Assembly: GCA_919901555.1 (NCBI GenBank)
Contig: CAKKPG010000022.1
Span: 1 to 64,000, forward strand
Source of the DNA: Nitrospiria bacterium
GTDB taxonomy: Bacteria; Nitrospirota; UBA9217
Direction of reading: 5' to 3'
DNA: 64,000 nt
Position 1 is the stretch's first letter. Every line of letters starts with the position of its first letter. Positions 55,329-64,000 of the stretch are shown here, piece by piece. A program made the translations under genes and the position numbers. A model generated the notes under the pieces. The model was not told where the DNA came from. It saw nothing but the letters and a program-made list of their open reading frames with translations, and searched no databases.

Positions 55329-56051
55329 TTATAGCCGAAATGCTTCCCCCAGGTAAAACTCCCGTACACGGGGACTCGCCGTAATCTCCGCGGGCGTGCC
55401 TGCTTCGATGATCTTCCCTTCGTTGATAATATAGGCCCGGTCGGTGATGGCGAGGGTTTCCCGCACGTTATGATCGGTGATAAGAATTCCGATCCCTTTC
55501 TGCTTGAGGATTGAAATGATGCCCTGAATATCCTGGACAGCGAGCGGGTCGATCCCGGCGAAGGGTTCGTCGAGGAGGATGAACTTGGGGGACAAGGTGA
55601 GGGCCCGGGCTATTTCCACACGCCTGCGCTCCCCCCCGGAGAGCGTATATGCCTTGCTGTCGGCCAGGTGCGCTATGCCGAACTCGGCAAGGAGCGAGTC
55701 TTTCCGCTCCTTGCGTTCAACGTCCGAAATGTCCAGGGTCTCGAGGACCGCCATGAGGTTCTCGGACGCCGTAAGCTTTCTGAAAACCGATGGTTCCTGG
55801 GACAGGTAGCCGATGCCGTTTTTTGCGCGCTGGTACATCGGCATCCGTGTAACATCGGCTCCATCGAGGATCACCCTTCCCTGATCAGGTTTGACAAGCC
55901 CCACGACCATATAAAAACTCGTGGTTTTTCCCGCTCCGTTCGGTCCGAGAAGCCCTACTACCTCGCCGTATTTTACCTGGAAGCTCACCCCCCGTACAAC
56001 CCGTCTTCCCCGGTAGGTTTTTTCCAGTTTTTTCGCCTCAAGCCCTTGCAT
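55329..56051 (-). CDS. lptB: LPS export ABC transporter ATPase
   Basis: [50 protein letters not shown]. Confidence 0.95.
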   Translation of the reverse strand: MQGLEAKKLEKTYRGRRVVRGVSFQVKYGEVVGLLGPNGAGKTTSFYMVVGLVKPDQGRVILDGADVTRMPMYQRAKNGIGYLSQEPSVFRKLTASENLMAVLETLDISDVERKERKDSLLAEFGIAHLADSKAYTLSGGERRRVEIARALTLSPKFILLDEPFAGIDPLAVQDIQGIISILKQKGIGILITDHNVRETLAITDRAYIINEGKIIEAGTPAEITASPRVREFYLGEAFRL

Positions 56052-56211
56052 GCCGTGCGGGTGCCTCCCCTGCTCTACGATTTCCATTCATGGTCTACAC
56101 CGATCAAGCCGCTTCTGCATCGAGTTCCCGTCGTTCCGTCTGACAGGGCTACCGCCGGTCATCGGGTCTTCGGCCGGAACAAGAATCATTTCCGGCCTTC
56201 CCTTGCAGGCC

Positions 56212-56742
56212 TCATTTCCGCTCTTCCGCCTTGTCCTGCTTCGAATCGAATCTCTGCCTTCGTTCTTCCGGCTTATCCTGATAAAAGAGCACCCTGCCGC
56301 CTTCCACAATGCTCCGGTCGTCACGCACGAAGAGGGTGATCCTGTCGCCGCCGAGCTGATTTTCGTTCTCGAGAATACGGGCGTCTCCGGTCAACACGAT
56401 TTTTTCCTCACGGCTGTAGTAGATCGCCCTGTTTGCAGTCGCCACCCTGCCTTCCCTCCGCACCACCACGTTGCCGAGAGCCTCTATTTCCTTGACCCCT
56501 TTTGACCGCGCATCGTAAAAAACAATGAGCGAATCGGAATAGAGCGTGATATCTTCCTTCTTGAGCGTCACGTCGTCGCTGAACGTCACTTTATCCCCCA
56601 GCTTATCCGCCATCATGTGCCGGGACGTGATCACCACGGGCTCTCGCTTCCCTTCTTCGCGTTTTCCCGGAACGGACGCCGCGCCTGCAAGAAAAAGGGA
56701 AACGGCCGTCACGAGGCTATTCCTGAAGAACCGCTTTAACAT
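56212..56742 (-). CDS. lptA: LPS transport periplasmic protein LptA
   Basis: PVVITSRHMMADKLGDKVTFSDDVTLKKEDITLYSDSLIVFYD. Confidence 0.85.
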   Translation of the reverse strand: MLKRFFRNSLVTAVSLFLAGAASVPGKREEGKREPVVITSRHMMADKLGDKVTFSDDVTLKKEDITLYSDSLIVFYDARSKGVKEIEALGNVVVRREGRVATANRAIYYSREEKIVLTGDARILENENQLGGDRITLFVRDDRSIVEGGRVLFYQDKPEERRQRFDSKQDKAEERK

Positions 56743-57286
56743 TGTTTCTCACCTCGAACGTGCGCATGTCCACGTTCGCCGTTATGCCTCGGCCTTCGAG
56801 GTAAATCTCCCGACCGAGCAGTTTAAAGGGGTCCTCCGTCCGTACGAGGCGGTCGCCGGCTTTCCAGAACAGCGAGTCCGTGGTCAGAAGATATCCGTCG
56901 TGGGTCACGATCCGCACTTCACGGACACCGCGGCGCAGGGAGGCGTTCCCGCTTGCCGTGTCGAGCATGCCCGCTTCACCGAACATCTCCGCCGCATATC
57001 CATTCTGCGCGCCCGTATACGAAATTTCTATGTCTTTCAACTGTGCTTCCTTGTTTTCGTACAAATCGGCGCTTGCGGCGCGCATGCGCCAGGAAACCCT
57101 GCCGTCTTCAGACTGGGCGAACCTGAAGCCGTCCATGCTCATCAAAAGCCTGACGCCCTGTTTAGGCTGAAACAGAGAAGGCATGGTAATATCCCTTCCC
57201 CGCAGCAGATCGTAAATACCGGCAGCTGTCGCAAGGATGAGCAATGCAACGAGCAGCCTGTACGTCTTTTTATTTTTAAATTTCAT
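56717..57286 (-). CDS. lptC: LPS export protein LptC
   Basis: Single N-terminal TM, LptC-like repeats, overlaps lptA. Confidence 0.8.
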   Translation of the reverse strand: MKFKNKKTYRLLVALLILATAAGIYDLLRGRDITMPSLFQPKQGVRLLMSMDGFRFAQSEDGRVSWRMRAASADLYENKEAQLKDIEISYTGAQNGYAAEMFGEAGMLDTASGNASLRRGVREVRIVTHDGYLLTTDSLFWKAGDRLVRTEDPFKLLGREIYLEGRGITANVDMRTFEVRNNVKAVLQE

Positions 57287-57297
57287 ACGGAATAATG

Positions 57298-57465
57298 GTA
57301 ACTACTCAGGTCCCCTGTAGCGCCCTCATTTACCGAAGGCGACTAATCGTCGGGGATAAACCCCGTTAGAGATCGCGTCAAGCGAAAAATCTCTAACGGG
57401 GTAAACCCCGACGCTACAACCTTTTGTGACTTCTGCGTCTTTTTGCGGCTGACCTGAGTAGTTAC
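57298..57465. mobile_element. Family A TIR element, 168 bp (MITE-like)
   Basis: Perfect 15-bp TIRs GTAACTACTCAGGTC/GACCTGAGTAGTTAC flanked by direct repeat GGAATAATG (57289-57297; 57466-57474). Confidence 0.85.
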
Positions 57466-57615
57466 GGAATAATGAATAATTACGCCGGCCCCGATCTACC
57501 ACATGCATAATTTATACCATAGCTCCATTGGCATGTAAAGGTAAAAATCCCGAGGAAGGACCGAGTGCAAGCGCAGAGCGTATCAGGCGGCAGGTCGAGG
57601 CGCCGGTCAGGAGGG

Positions 57616-58884
57616 CTAACGGTTGATTTGCGTCCGCATCGCGGCGAGCTCAAGCTCTTTTTCTTCGAGCAGCTTCTCCAGTCGCGCATGGTCAGACATG
57701 TCACGGACAACGGCCTGGATGAACTTCTTGCCCATGAGCACCAGTTCCACGGCGCTGACGTCGACCAGAACCACCGTACCGTCGGCCCGTGTCAATTCTC
57801 CGTGCCGGAGTGACTGGCGGCCCTCGCGGACTTCCGTCAGAAGTCCCTGCATCCCGGCGGGATCGACAAAGAGTTCAATGAGGTTCTTGTGGAGCAGGTC
57901 GTATTTCTCATGGCCCGTCAGACGGGCGGCCTGTTCATTGGCAAAGACAATATCGCCGTTATCGGCAAGAACAAAAATTGACTCACAGGCGTTCTCCACC
58001 AGCGTCCGGTAGCGCTCCTCGGAGGCACGGAACTCCTCGGTCTTCTCGGTGATCCACTGTTCAAGCTCCACGTTCATCTTGCGGAGTTCCGCCTGGAGCT
58101 GTTCGTTCTGAATGGTCGTGGAAATGATGCCCGACAGCGTGGTGAAAAAATTGATCTCTTCGTCCGTAAAGTTCTTTGCTTTTCGATACAGGAGTTCGAT
58201 CACTCCCATGAGCGCGCCGCTGGAATAAACGTAGAGCGGCAGACAATACACGGCCGTGTAGTCCGCCAGCCCGAGATCGGGCCGGTCCCGGAACCGTGAG
58301 TCTCCCTGAAGTTTCTTGAGCAGCACCGGTTCCAGTCTTCTCCCGACCCACCCCTCGATCCCCTCGCCGAGGGGGACGCGGACGCTCCCGTCCGCCTTTC
58401 GCTGCCCGTCATTGGCCGCCGCAAGCATCAGCTCGTCGTTCTTCCGGTCGTAGAGAAAGATCAGACAGAGATCGGCTTCCATGACGCGCGCCGTTATGTC
58501 GGCGACATCCCTCAGCCGGTCGTTGAAGAGGCGTGGAGAGTTTGCCGCGTAGTTGACATCATAGATACCGAGGAACTTTATGAACAGATCGTCTTTGGTG
58601 TCGAGGAGCTCTTCCCGCTTGAGGTGAAGCTCGAGATTAGCGTCTTCGAGGCTTCGATAGTACGGGAAGATCGTCCTCTTATACAAAAGGTACGCCAGAA
58701 ACGGCATGCCGGAGAGGAGGGCAAGAGAAAGGAGAGAACCGAGACGGTCGCCCCGGGAAAGGCAGTAACCGGCGGCAACGCCCGTCAGGACCGCAGCTGC
58801 CAGCACGAAGGCAATGAGGGCGATGAGCGCTCCTTTTCCGGTGACGGCCTCGCGGCCGTGCGTCAAACCGATGTTCGGCATCAA
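57616..58884 (-). CDS. Membrane GAF-PAS sensor protein without obvious output domain
   Basis: Two N-terminal TM segments; GAF VPLGEGIEGWVGRR; PAS YRTLVENACESIFVLADNGDIVFANEQAARLTG; ends in short coiled coil. Confidence 0.8.
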   Translation of the reverse strand: MMPNIGLTHGREAVTGKGALIALIAFVLAAAVLTGVAAGYCLSRGDRLGSLLSLALLSGMPFLAYLLYKRTIFPYYRSLEDANLELHLKREELLDTKDDLFIKFLGIYDVNYAANSPRLFNDRLRDVADITARVMEADLCLIFLYDRKNDELMLAAANDGQRKADGSVRVPLGEGIEGWVGRRLEPVLLKKLQGDSRFRDRPDLGLADYTAVYCLPLYVYSSGALMGVIELLYRKAKNFTDEEINFFTTLSGIISTTIQNEQLQAELRKMNVELEQWITEKTEEFRASEERYRTLVENACESIFVLADNGDIVFANEQAARLTGHEKYDLLHKNLIELFVDPAGMQGLLTEVREGRQSLRHGELTRADGTVVLVDVSAVELVLMGKKFIQAVVRDMSDHARLEKLLEEKELELAAMRTQINR

Positions 58885-58930
58885 CTGGTACCTCCGTTAA
58901 TTCAATCCGGCATGCAGGGGCTCACGCCTG

Positions 58931-59761
58931 TCACTGCCGTATAAGGCGCACAAGGTCGTCCGCCGCCTGGTCCACGTGGGCGGGGATGTCAACGGCTATT
59001 CCCTCTTTCCTGAGCTTGAGAAAGAGCTCGGTCAGGACCGGCGGGTCGATGTTCGACGTCCTGAGGGCTTCAATCTGCATAAAGATGTCCGACGGCGTTC
59101 CGGCGGTAATAACGCCCCGGCCCTTGGCCAGCACGTATGCCTGGTCCGCGAAACTCCTCACGAGGTTGACGTCGTGGGTGGACATGATGATCGTCATCCC
59201 TTCCCGGTTCCTCCTGTTCAAGATCTCCACGAGCTCGGTGCGGGAACGGGTGTCAAGCCCCTCGAAGGGCTCGTCGAGGACGAGCAGTTCGGGACGCATC
59301 ACGAGCGCGCCGGCCAGGGCCACCTTCCGCTTCTCTCCTCCCGACAGGTAGTGGCAGATTCTGTCCCGGAGGTGCGCGATCCCCAGTTCCGCCATGACCT
59401 CCTCCACCATCCGGCCGGTCTTCTCCTTCGCGTAGCCGTAATTGCGCGGAGAAAAGGATATGTCTTCCCACACCGTGGGCGAGAGGATCTGCTCCTCGAC
59501 GTTCTGAAGGAGCACGCCGATCCGCTCCCGCAGGGCTTTATATTCCGAAGCCGGGTTTACGCCGAACACCGACACCTTTCCCTCGTCGGGCTTGAGAAGA
59601 CCGAGGATATGATAGAGGAGCGTGGTCTTGCCTGACCCGTTGCCGCCGAGGACGACCACTCGTTCACCGCGGTTCACCAGAAAATCGAGGCCGCAAATAT
59701 GGATCTCCGTGGTGTCCGGATAAATATGTTTCAGGCAGCTGACGGCGACGATGGTCTCCAT
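58931..59761 (-). CDS. cbiO: ECF/cobalt transporter ATPase CbiO
   Basis: VVLGGNGSGKTTLLYHILGLLKPDEG; YLSGGEKRKVALAGALVMRPELLVLDEPFEGLD. Confidence 0.92.
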   Translation of the reverse strand: METIVAVSCLKHIYPDTTEIHICGLDFLVNRGERVVVLGGNGSGKTTLLYHILGLLKPDEGKVSVFGVNPASEYKALRERIGVLLQNVEEQILSPTVWEDISFSPRNYGYAKEKTGRMVEEVMAELGIAHLRDRICHYLSGGEKRKVALAGALVMRPELLVLDEPFEGLDTRSRTELVEILNRRNREGMTIIMSTHDVNLVRSFADQAYVLAKGRGVITAGTPSDIFMQIEALRTSNIDPPVLTELFLKLRKEGIAVDIPAHVDQAADDLVRLIRQ

Positions 59762-59766
59762 AGGCT

Positions 59767-60474
59767 TCAGGGCTTCCACGCCAGTGCGAGCGCAAACACC
59801 GCGGCGCCCAGTGCGAGGGGGAGCCAGTCCTCTCTGCGGGGCCTGTCCGCCCCGGGCTCCGCCATGCTGCCGTTGTACCCTCGCACCGTCATGACGGCAT
59901 AGAGACGGGATGACCGCTCGACGGCCCTCACCAGCAGCATGCCGATGCCCCTTGATATATTCGAACCGTTCTTGTACAGGCTCCCCGGCGAAAAACCCCC
60001 GCGAAGCCGTATGGCCGCGCCGAAATTGTGCATCATGTCGAGCAGGATGAAAAACGTTCTGTAGGTCATGAACAGTCCCGCCGCAAGCACCTCGGGGAGG
60101 ACCGAGCTGAGCAGCGCGAACACCCTCGGGTACGGCGTGCTCACGATAAGCGTCAGCATGGCCAGCGCGGCGGTCAACGCCTTGAGGAGCAGGACCGCAA
60201 ACACCGCGGTCCCACCCTTCAAGCTTATCCCATAAAGGAGCGGAAAGACCGCGGCATAGAGCGAGAGCGCCAGCATCCGCAGCCAGGGGAGCCCCGCCGC
60301 CACTGCCGCAAGGATCATGACGACGTATCCCGCGGCGAGGGGGTACGGAGATTTTGCAACGATCGCCGATAGAATTGCGAGCATGAGAAACACAACCTTC
60401 GACAGAACCGATGCCCGATGAAGAGGCCCGGAACCGCTCGCCGCCCAGTAGTCTATCCTCGCAACATCGATCAC
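59767..60474 (-). CDS. cbiQ: ECF/cobalt transporter transmembrane protein CbiQ
   Basis: ASVLSKVVFLMLAILSAIV; AVERSSRLYAVMTVRGYNG. Confidence 0.88.
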   Translation of the reverse strand: MIDVARIDYWAASGSGPLHRASVLSKVVFLMLAILSAIVAKSPYPLAAGYVVMILAAVAAGLPWLRMLALSLYAAVFPLLYGISLKGGTAVFAVLLLKALTAALAMLTLIVSTPYPRVFALLSSVLPEVLAAGLFMTYRTFFILLDMMHNFGAAIRLRGGFSPGSLYKNGSNISRGIGMLLVRAVERSSRLYAVMTVRGYNGSMAEPGADRPRREDWLPLALGAAVFALALAWKP

Positions 60475-61184
60475 CGCTTTTCACCCGTCTTTGGCACGGA
60501 ACCACCGGCGCCGTGGAGCGCGTGGCGGAGGAGATCAGGCTTAACCTGAGCGATGAATTTCACGACGGCGCCGGTGATGGCGGCCTCGATGAGCCAGCCC
60601 AACGCGCCCAGCGAGAGCACCATGACCGCGAAGGTCGAAACGGAGACCCGCGCTTCGACGGATTGGCCGTGGTCCTCGTGATGATAAAAGAAATGTCCGG
60701 GCTCAAGGTTGGTTGCCGCAACGATCCCGATCAGGAGAACCGTGGTGATGAACAGCGTGAGCACCGTAGCCATGGCAGCCCGCCAGAAGAGGGGACGGAT
60801 TTTTTTAAAGAGGAAAAACAGCGAGTGACCCAGGACCGCCTCCGATCCGAGGAGGATGGTGTTAAGACCGACCACGGTGATGCCGCCGTGCCCCATCAGG
60901 GCGAGCATAACGTTCGCGATAAACGCCGCCGCAAATCCGAGCGCGGGACCCAGGAGAATGCCCGTGGTGACGGAGAGGTTTATGTGGTAAGCCGGCGGGA
61001 GAATGGGTATGCTCATGGCCACGAGCATGACGGCGGCCAGGGCGCCGAGCAAAGGGATCTTCTTTTTTCTGTCCATGGCCCTGACCCGGTAAAGGCTCAG
61101 CCCGAGGCTAAGGGCCATGACGATAAAGCCCGTCACCCAGAGCCAGACCGGCAGGACGCCGTCGGGAATGTGCATGTGCGTCAT
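60471..61184 (-). CDS. cbiM: Cobalt/nickel transport substrate-capture protein CbiM
   Basis: MHIPDGVLPVWLWVTGF; NLSVTTGILLGPALGFAAAFIANVMLALMGHGGITVVGLN. Confidence 0.92.
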   Translation of the reverse strand: MTHMHIPDGVLPVWLWVTGFIVMALSLGLSLYRVRAMDRKKKIPLLGALAAVMLVAMSIPILPPAYHINLSVTTGILLGPALGFAAAFIANVMLALMGHGGITVVGLNTILLGSEAVLGHSLFFLFKKIRPLFWRAAMATVLTLFITTVLLIGIVAATNLEPGHFFYHHEDHGQSVEARVSVSTFAVMVLSLGALGWLIEAAITGAVVKFIAQVKPDLLRHALHGAGGSVPKTGEKR

Positions 61185-61364
61185 TTTTTACCCTTGTTTA
61201 CTGTGCTGACTGGAATTACTTCAGTGGGATCAACTGCTCCATCGTCGAACACGTAACTTCGCCCTGCCGTCGGTAGAGGCATCTTCATTCCGCAATCCGC
61301 CTGCGCCCAGCGCTTACGAGTGCCCCGCGCGAGTGCAGGGTGAAATCCTCATTCCGCAATTGCC

Positions 61365-61757
61365 CTACCCCCCGTCTCCGTCTTTCTTCACCGTCTTGAT
61401 GAAAACCACCTTCCCGTTGCCGCTCACAAAGATGTTCAACAGCCAGCTGATCACGCTGATGAGAAGTGCGGCGAAAAATGCCGCGCCGAAGGTCTCGACG
61501 ATGAAGCCGGGAACCAGGGCGGCGACGATCTGAAGCATGGCCGCATTGATCACGAGGGTAAAGAGCCCGAGGGTCAGGAGGTTGATGGGAAGGGTGAAGA
61601 GGAGCGCCACCGGCCTGATCACCGCGTTGACGATGCCGAGGATGCCTGCCGCGAGAATGCCGGCGCTCACACTCTGGATCAGGACCCCGTTGATGAAGAT
61701 TCCCGCCGCCACCAGCGCCACCAGATTAATGGACCACCGCAAAAGAAAACCGAGCAT
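61365..61757 (-). CDS. Phage-holin-family (4-TM) membrane protein
   Basis: ILGIVNAVIRPVALLFTLPINLLTLGLFTLVINAAML. Confidence 0.85.
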   Translation of the reverse strand: MLGFLLRWSINLVALVAAGIFINGVLIQSVSAGILAAGILGIVNAVIRPVALLFTLPINLLTLGLFTLVINAAMLQIVAALVPGFIVETFGAAFFAALLISVISWLLNIFVSGNGKVVFIKTVKKDGDGG

Positions 61758-61923
61758 ACAACCCTCCACAACGAAAAAAGTTTATCACACTTCGCACCCA
61801 TTTGCAACCACGGAGTGCGCTCTTCAGCACAAGAAACCATTTGACTTTACACCGCCTATGTGCTAAAAATTCAAGGACTTATTCACGATGAGGGGCAACG
61901 CACAGAAAGGAACCGCACGACCG

Positions 61924-63126
61924 ATGGGGATCGCAAAAAGAGCTCAGGCAATAAAACCGTCGCCGACGCTGGCAACGGCGGCAAAGGCCAAGGCAATGAA
62001 GGCGCAGGGAATCGATGTGGTGGACTTCGGCGTAGGGGAGCCTGATTTCGATACGCCGGAAAACGTGAAGCAGGCGGGCATCAGGGCGATCCAGTCGGGA
62101 TTCACGAAATACACGCCCGCAGGCGGCACCGACGAGCTCAAAGAGGCGGTCATCGAGAAGTTCAAGAAGGACAACGGCCTCCTGTACGAGAAATCCCAGG
62201 TCCTCATCTCCTGCGGCGCGAAGCACAGTCTCTATAATATCGCCGAAGCCCTCTTCGACCCCGGAGACGAGGTCATCATCCCCTCCCCCTACTGGGTATC
62301 GTACCCTGATCAGGCGCTTCTGAACGACGCAATGCCGGTCATCGTTGAAACCACTCCCGAGGAAGGCTTCAAGCTGTCGGCAAAAAATCTGGCACAGGCC
62401 ATCACGAAGAAGACCAAGGCGCTCATCCTGAACAGCCCCTCGAACCCCACGGGACAGGCCTATGATAGGAATACGCTGGAAGAGATCGCGGCGCTCGCCG
62501 TCCAGCACGGTATCTATGTCGTTTCCGATGAAATTTACGAAAAGCTCATTTACGACGGCTTCAGCCATGTCAGCATCGCCTCCCTGGGGCAGAAGATCAA
62601 GGACCTCACCCTCGTGGTGAACGGCGTGTCCAAGTCCCATTCCATGACGGGTTGGCGCATCGGCTATGCCGCCGGGCCAAAGGACGTGATCACGGCCATG
62701 GCCAATATACAGAGCCAGAGCACCTCGAATCCGGCATCCATTTCTCAAAAGGCCGCGGTGGAAGCGCTCCGGGGGCCCCAGGACTTTGTCAGGACCATGA
62801 ATGTTGAGTTCGACAAGCGAAGGAAGTACATGGTCGAACGGCTCAACACGATACCAGGCGTCACCTGTCTCATGCCCGTAGGAGCTTTCTACGCGTTCCC
62901 CCGCGTCTCCGCGCTGTACGGCAGGGAGACTGCCGCCGGAAAGGCCGTCAGGAACTCTTCCGAGCTCGCGGCCTATCTGCTCGAGGATGCCAGGGTGGCG
63001 CTCGTGTCGGGCGACGCCTTCGGGGCCGACGCCTATATCCGGCTTTCCTATGCAACGTCCATGGAGAGCATCAAAAAGGGACTGGACAGGATCGAGGAAG
63101 CGGTGAAGAACCTGAAGAAACTGTAA
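61924..63126 (+). CDS. aspC: Pyridoxal-phosphate aminotransferase (aspartate aminotransferase-like)
   Basis: DVVDFGVGEPDFDTPENVKQAG; LNSPSNPTGQAYDR; VNGVSKSHSMTGWRIGYAAG. Confidence 0.92.
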   Translation: MGIAKRAQAIKPSPTLATAAKAKAMKAQGIDVVDFGVGEPDFDTPENVKQAGIRAIQSGFTKYTPAGGTDELKEAVIEKFKKDNGLLYEKSQVLISCGAKHSLYNIAEALFDPGDEVIIPSPYWVSYPDQALLNDAMPVIVETTPEEGFKLSAKNLAQAITKKTKALILNSPSNPTGQAYDRNTLEEIAALAVQHGIYVVSDEIYEKLIYDGFSHVSIASLGQKIKDLTLVVNGVSKSHSMTGWRIGYAAGPKDVITAMANIQSQSTSNPASISQKAAVEALRGPQDFVRTMNVEFDKRRKYMVERLNTIPGVTCLMPVGAFYAFPRVSALYGRETAAGKAVRNSSELAAYLLEDARVALVSGDAFGADAYIRLSYATSMESIKKGLDRIEEAVKNLKKL

Positions 63127-63136
63127 GGAGGGCCGC

Positions 63137-63934
63137 ATGAAGAGCGTTACGTACACCCTTCTCATCCTGCTCCTTGCCGGGATCGGAGGAGGCTCCTACT
63201 TCTACCTCACCGTGTACCAACCCATGGCTCTGGACTATGCCCGGATGAAGATCGGAATGCCGGAATTCGACAAGGCAAAAACTGAGCTGAAAAAATATAA
63301 AGACCGGGAAGCATGGATCAGACCGGCAATGGAATCGGTCAAAACGGGCCTGCTGGAGGAAACCGGGTCAGGAAAGGCCGAAATTGCCGCCGCAGACGGT
63401 ACGCTGGTCATCAACATCGCGGAAGCCGCGCTCTATACGCCCGGCTCCGTGACCTTTACGAAGGAGAGCGTGCCCACCCTCGAAAAACTTACGTCGCTGC
63501 TCGGGAACCTGAAGGACTTGAAGGACAAGGAGATATTCATCGGAAACGCCACCGTGCCTTCCGCCGCGCAGGGCACGGCCAGGCAAAGAGTGCCGGCAAA
63601 GGATGCGCTGGACCTTGCGGCGGACCGGTCCGTCGCCCTGGTGAAATATCTTGAGCGAAAAGGGGTGGCAAAGGAGTCGCTGATCGCCGTTGCCTACCCT
63701 GCCAAGCAGCCTGACCGGGGATTCAAGATCAAGGATCGGAAGGCCGTCATCATTATCCGCTCCCCTGAGACGCCTGTTCAGGAAGCGGCCGCGGCCAAAC
63801 CCGAGGCCCCGGCAGCGGCACAGCCTAAACCGGCGCCGAAACCGTCGGGAACGGAGGCTGCGCCTGCACGACCCTCGCCGCCGGAACAGCCGAAGCCGAT
63901 CCCGATTATGCCGGCAAAACCGAAAATGCCGTAA
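63137..63934 (+). CDS. Membrane-anchored OmpA/MotB-like periplasmic protein with Pro/Ala-rich tail
   Basis: N-terminal TM; VINIAEAALYTPGSVTFTKESVPTLEKLTSLL; DLAADRSVALVKYLERKGV. Confidence 0.65.
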   Translation: MKSVTYTLLILLLAGIGGGSYFYLTVYQPMALDYARMKIGMPEFDKAKTELKKYKDREAWIRPAMESVKTGLLEETGSGKAEIAAADGTLVINIAEAALYTPGSVTFTKESVPTLEKLTSLLGNLKDLKDKEIFIGNATVPSAAQGTARQRVPAKDALDLAADRSVALVKYLERKGVAKESLIAVAYPAKQPDRGFKIKDRKAVIIIRSPETPVQEAAAAKPEAPAAAQPKPAPKPSGTEAAPARPSPPEQPKPIPIMPAKPKMP

Positions 63935-64000
63935 CGGAAGCGCAGAGGGCAACGAGCTCCATGCCATGCCCGATGCTCTAAGCTCTGTGCGCCATGCGAA

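Noticed and set aside
59762-60505. 5' extension of the CbiO ORF (to 60505)
   Set aside because: Out-of-frame reading of cbiQ; true CbiO start is METIVAVSCLKH at 59761.
61365-61757. Prophage lysis module
   Set aside because: Phage-holin-family 4-TM proteins are common chromosomal genes; no other phage genes nearby.
61879-63165. 428-aa minus-strand ORF
   Set aside because: Antisense to the clearly recognisable aminotransferase.

Overview
Chromosomal window, probably from a diderm environmental bacterium (Nitrospirota- or Desulfobacterota-like; this is an inference from gene content). About 55 genes, almost all on the minus strand. Main blocks are: a type IV minor-pilin/PilY1 cluster (2.2-10.8 kb); two TPR-cNMP-binding paralogs; dnaB, rplI, mutS, HIT, type-4 UDG, nadK, tsaE, CBS, nnr, acpS and pdxJ; a triple-CheW/TM/LysM fusion protein; folD, glpD, GDPD, patatin, thiL, lon and galU; an Mla-type MCE operon whose MlaD has a long barrel-like C-terminus; alr; a CobD-like gene; a complete mannose-family PTS with HPr, EI, HprK, RapZ, PtsN and RpoN; lptBAC; a GAF/PAS protein; cbiMQO; and a plus-strand aminotransferase. 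No rRNA, tRNA, CRISPR array or convincing prophage was seen. The two strongest observations are (1) the CheW x3 - acidic linker - TM - LysM protein at 27606-30335, which looks like a topological mirror of FimV/HubP polar organisers, and (2) a dense population of non-autonomous repeats. The repeats include a TIR family (GTAACTACTCAGGTC) with visible 8-9 bp target duplications, and two-armed 7-bp-period arrays that fill operon spacers and, in at least two genes, sit in frame inside conserved enzymes (thiL and the Memo/AmmeMemoRadiSam-B gene). A different palindromic repeat lies in frame in the UDG gene. All calls were made by eye from the sequence and ORF track; no database search was run.
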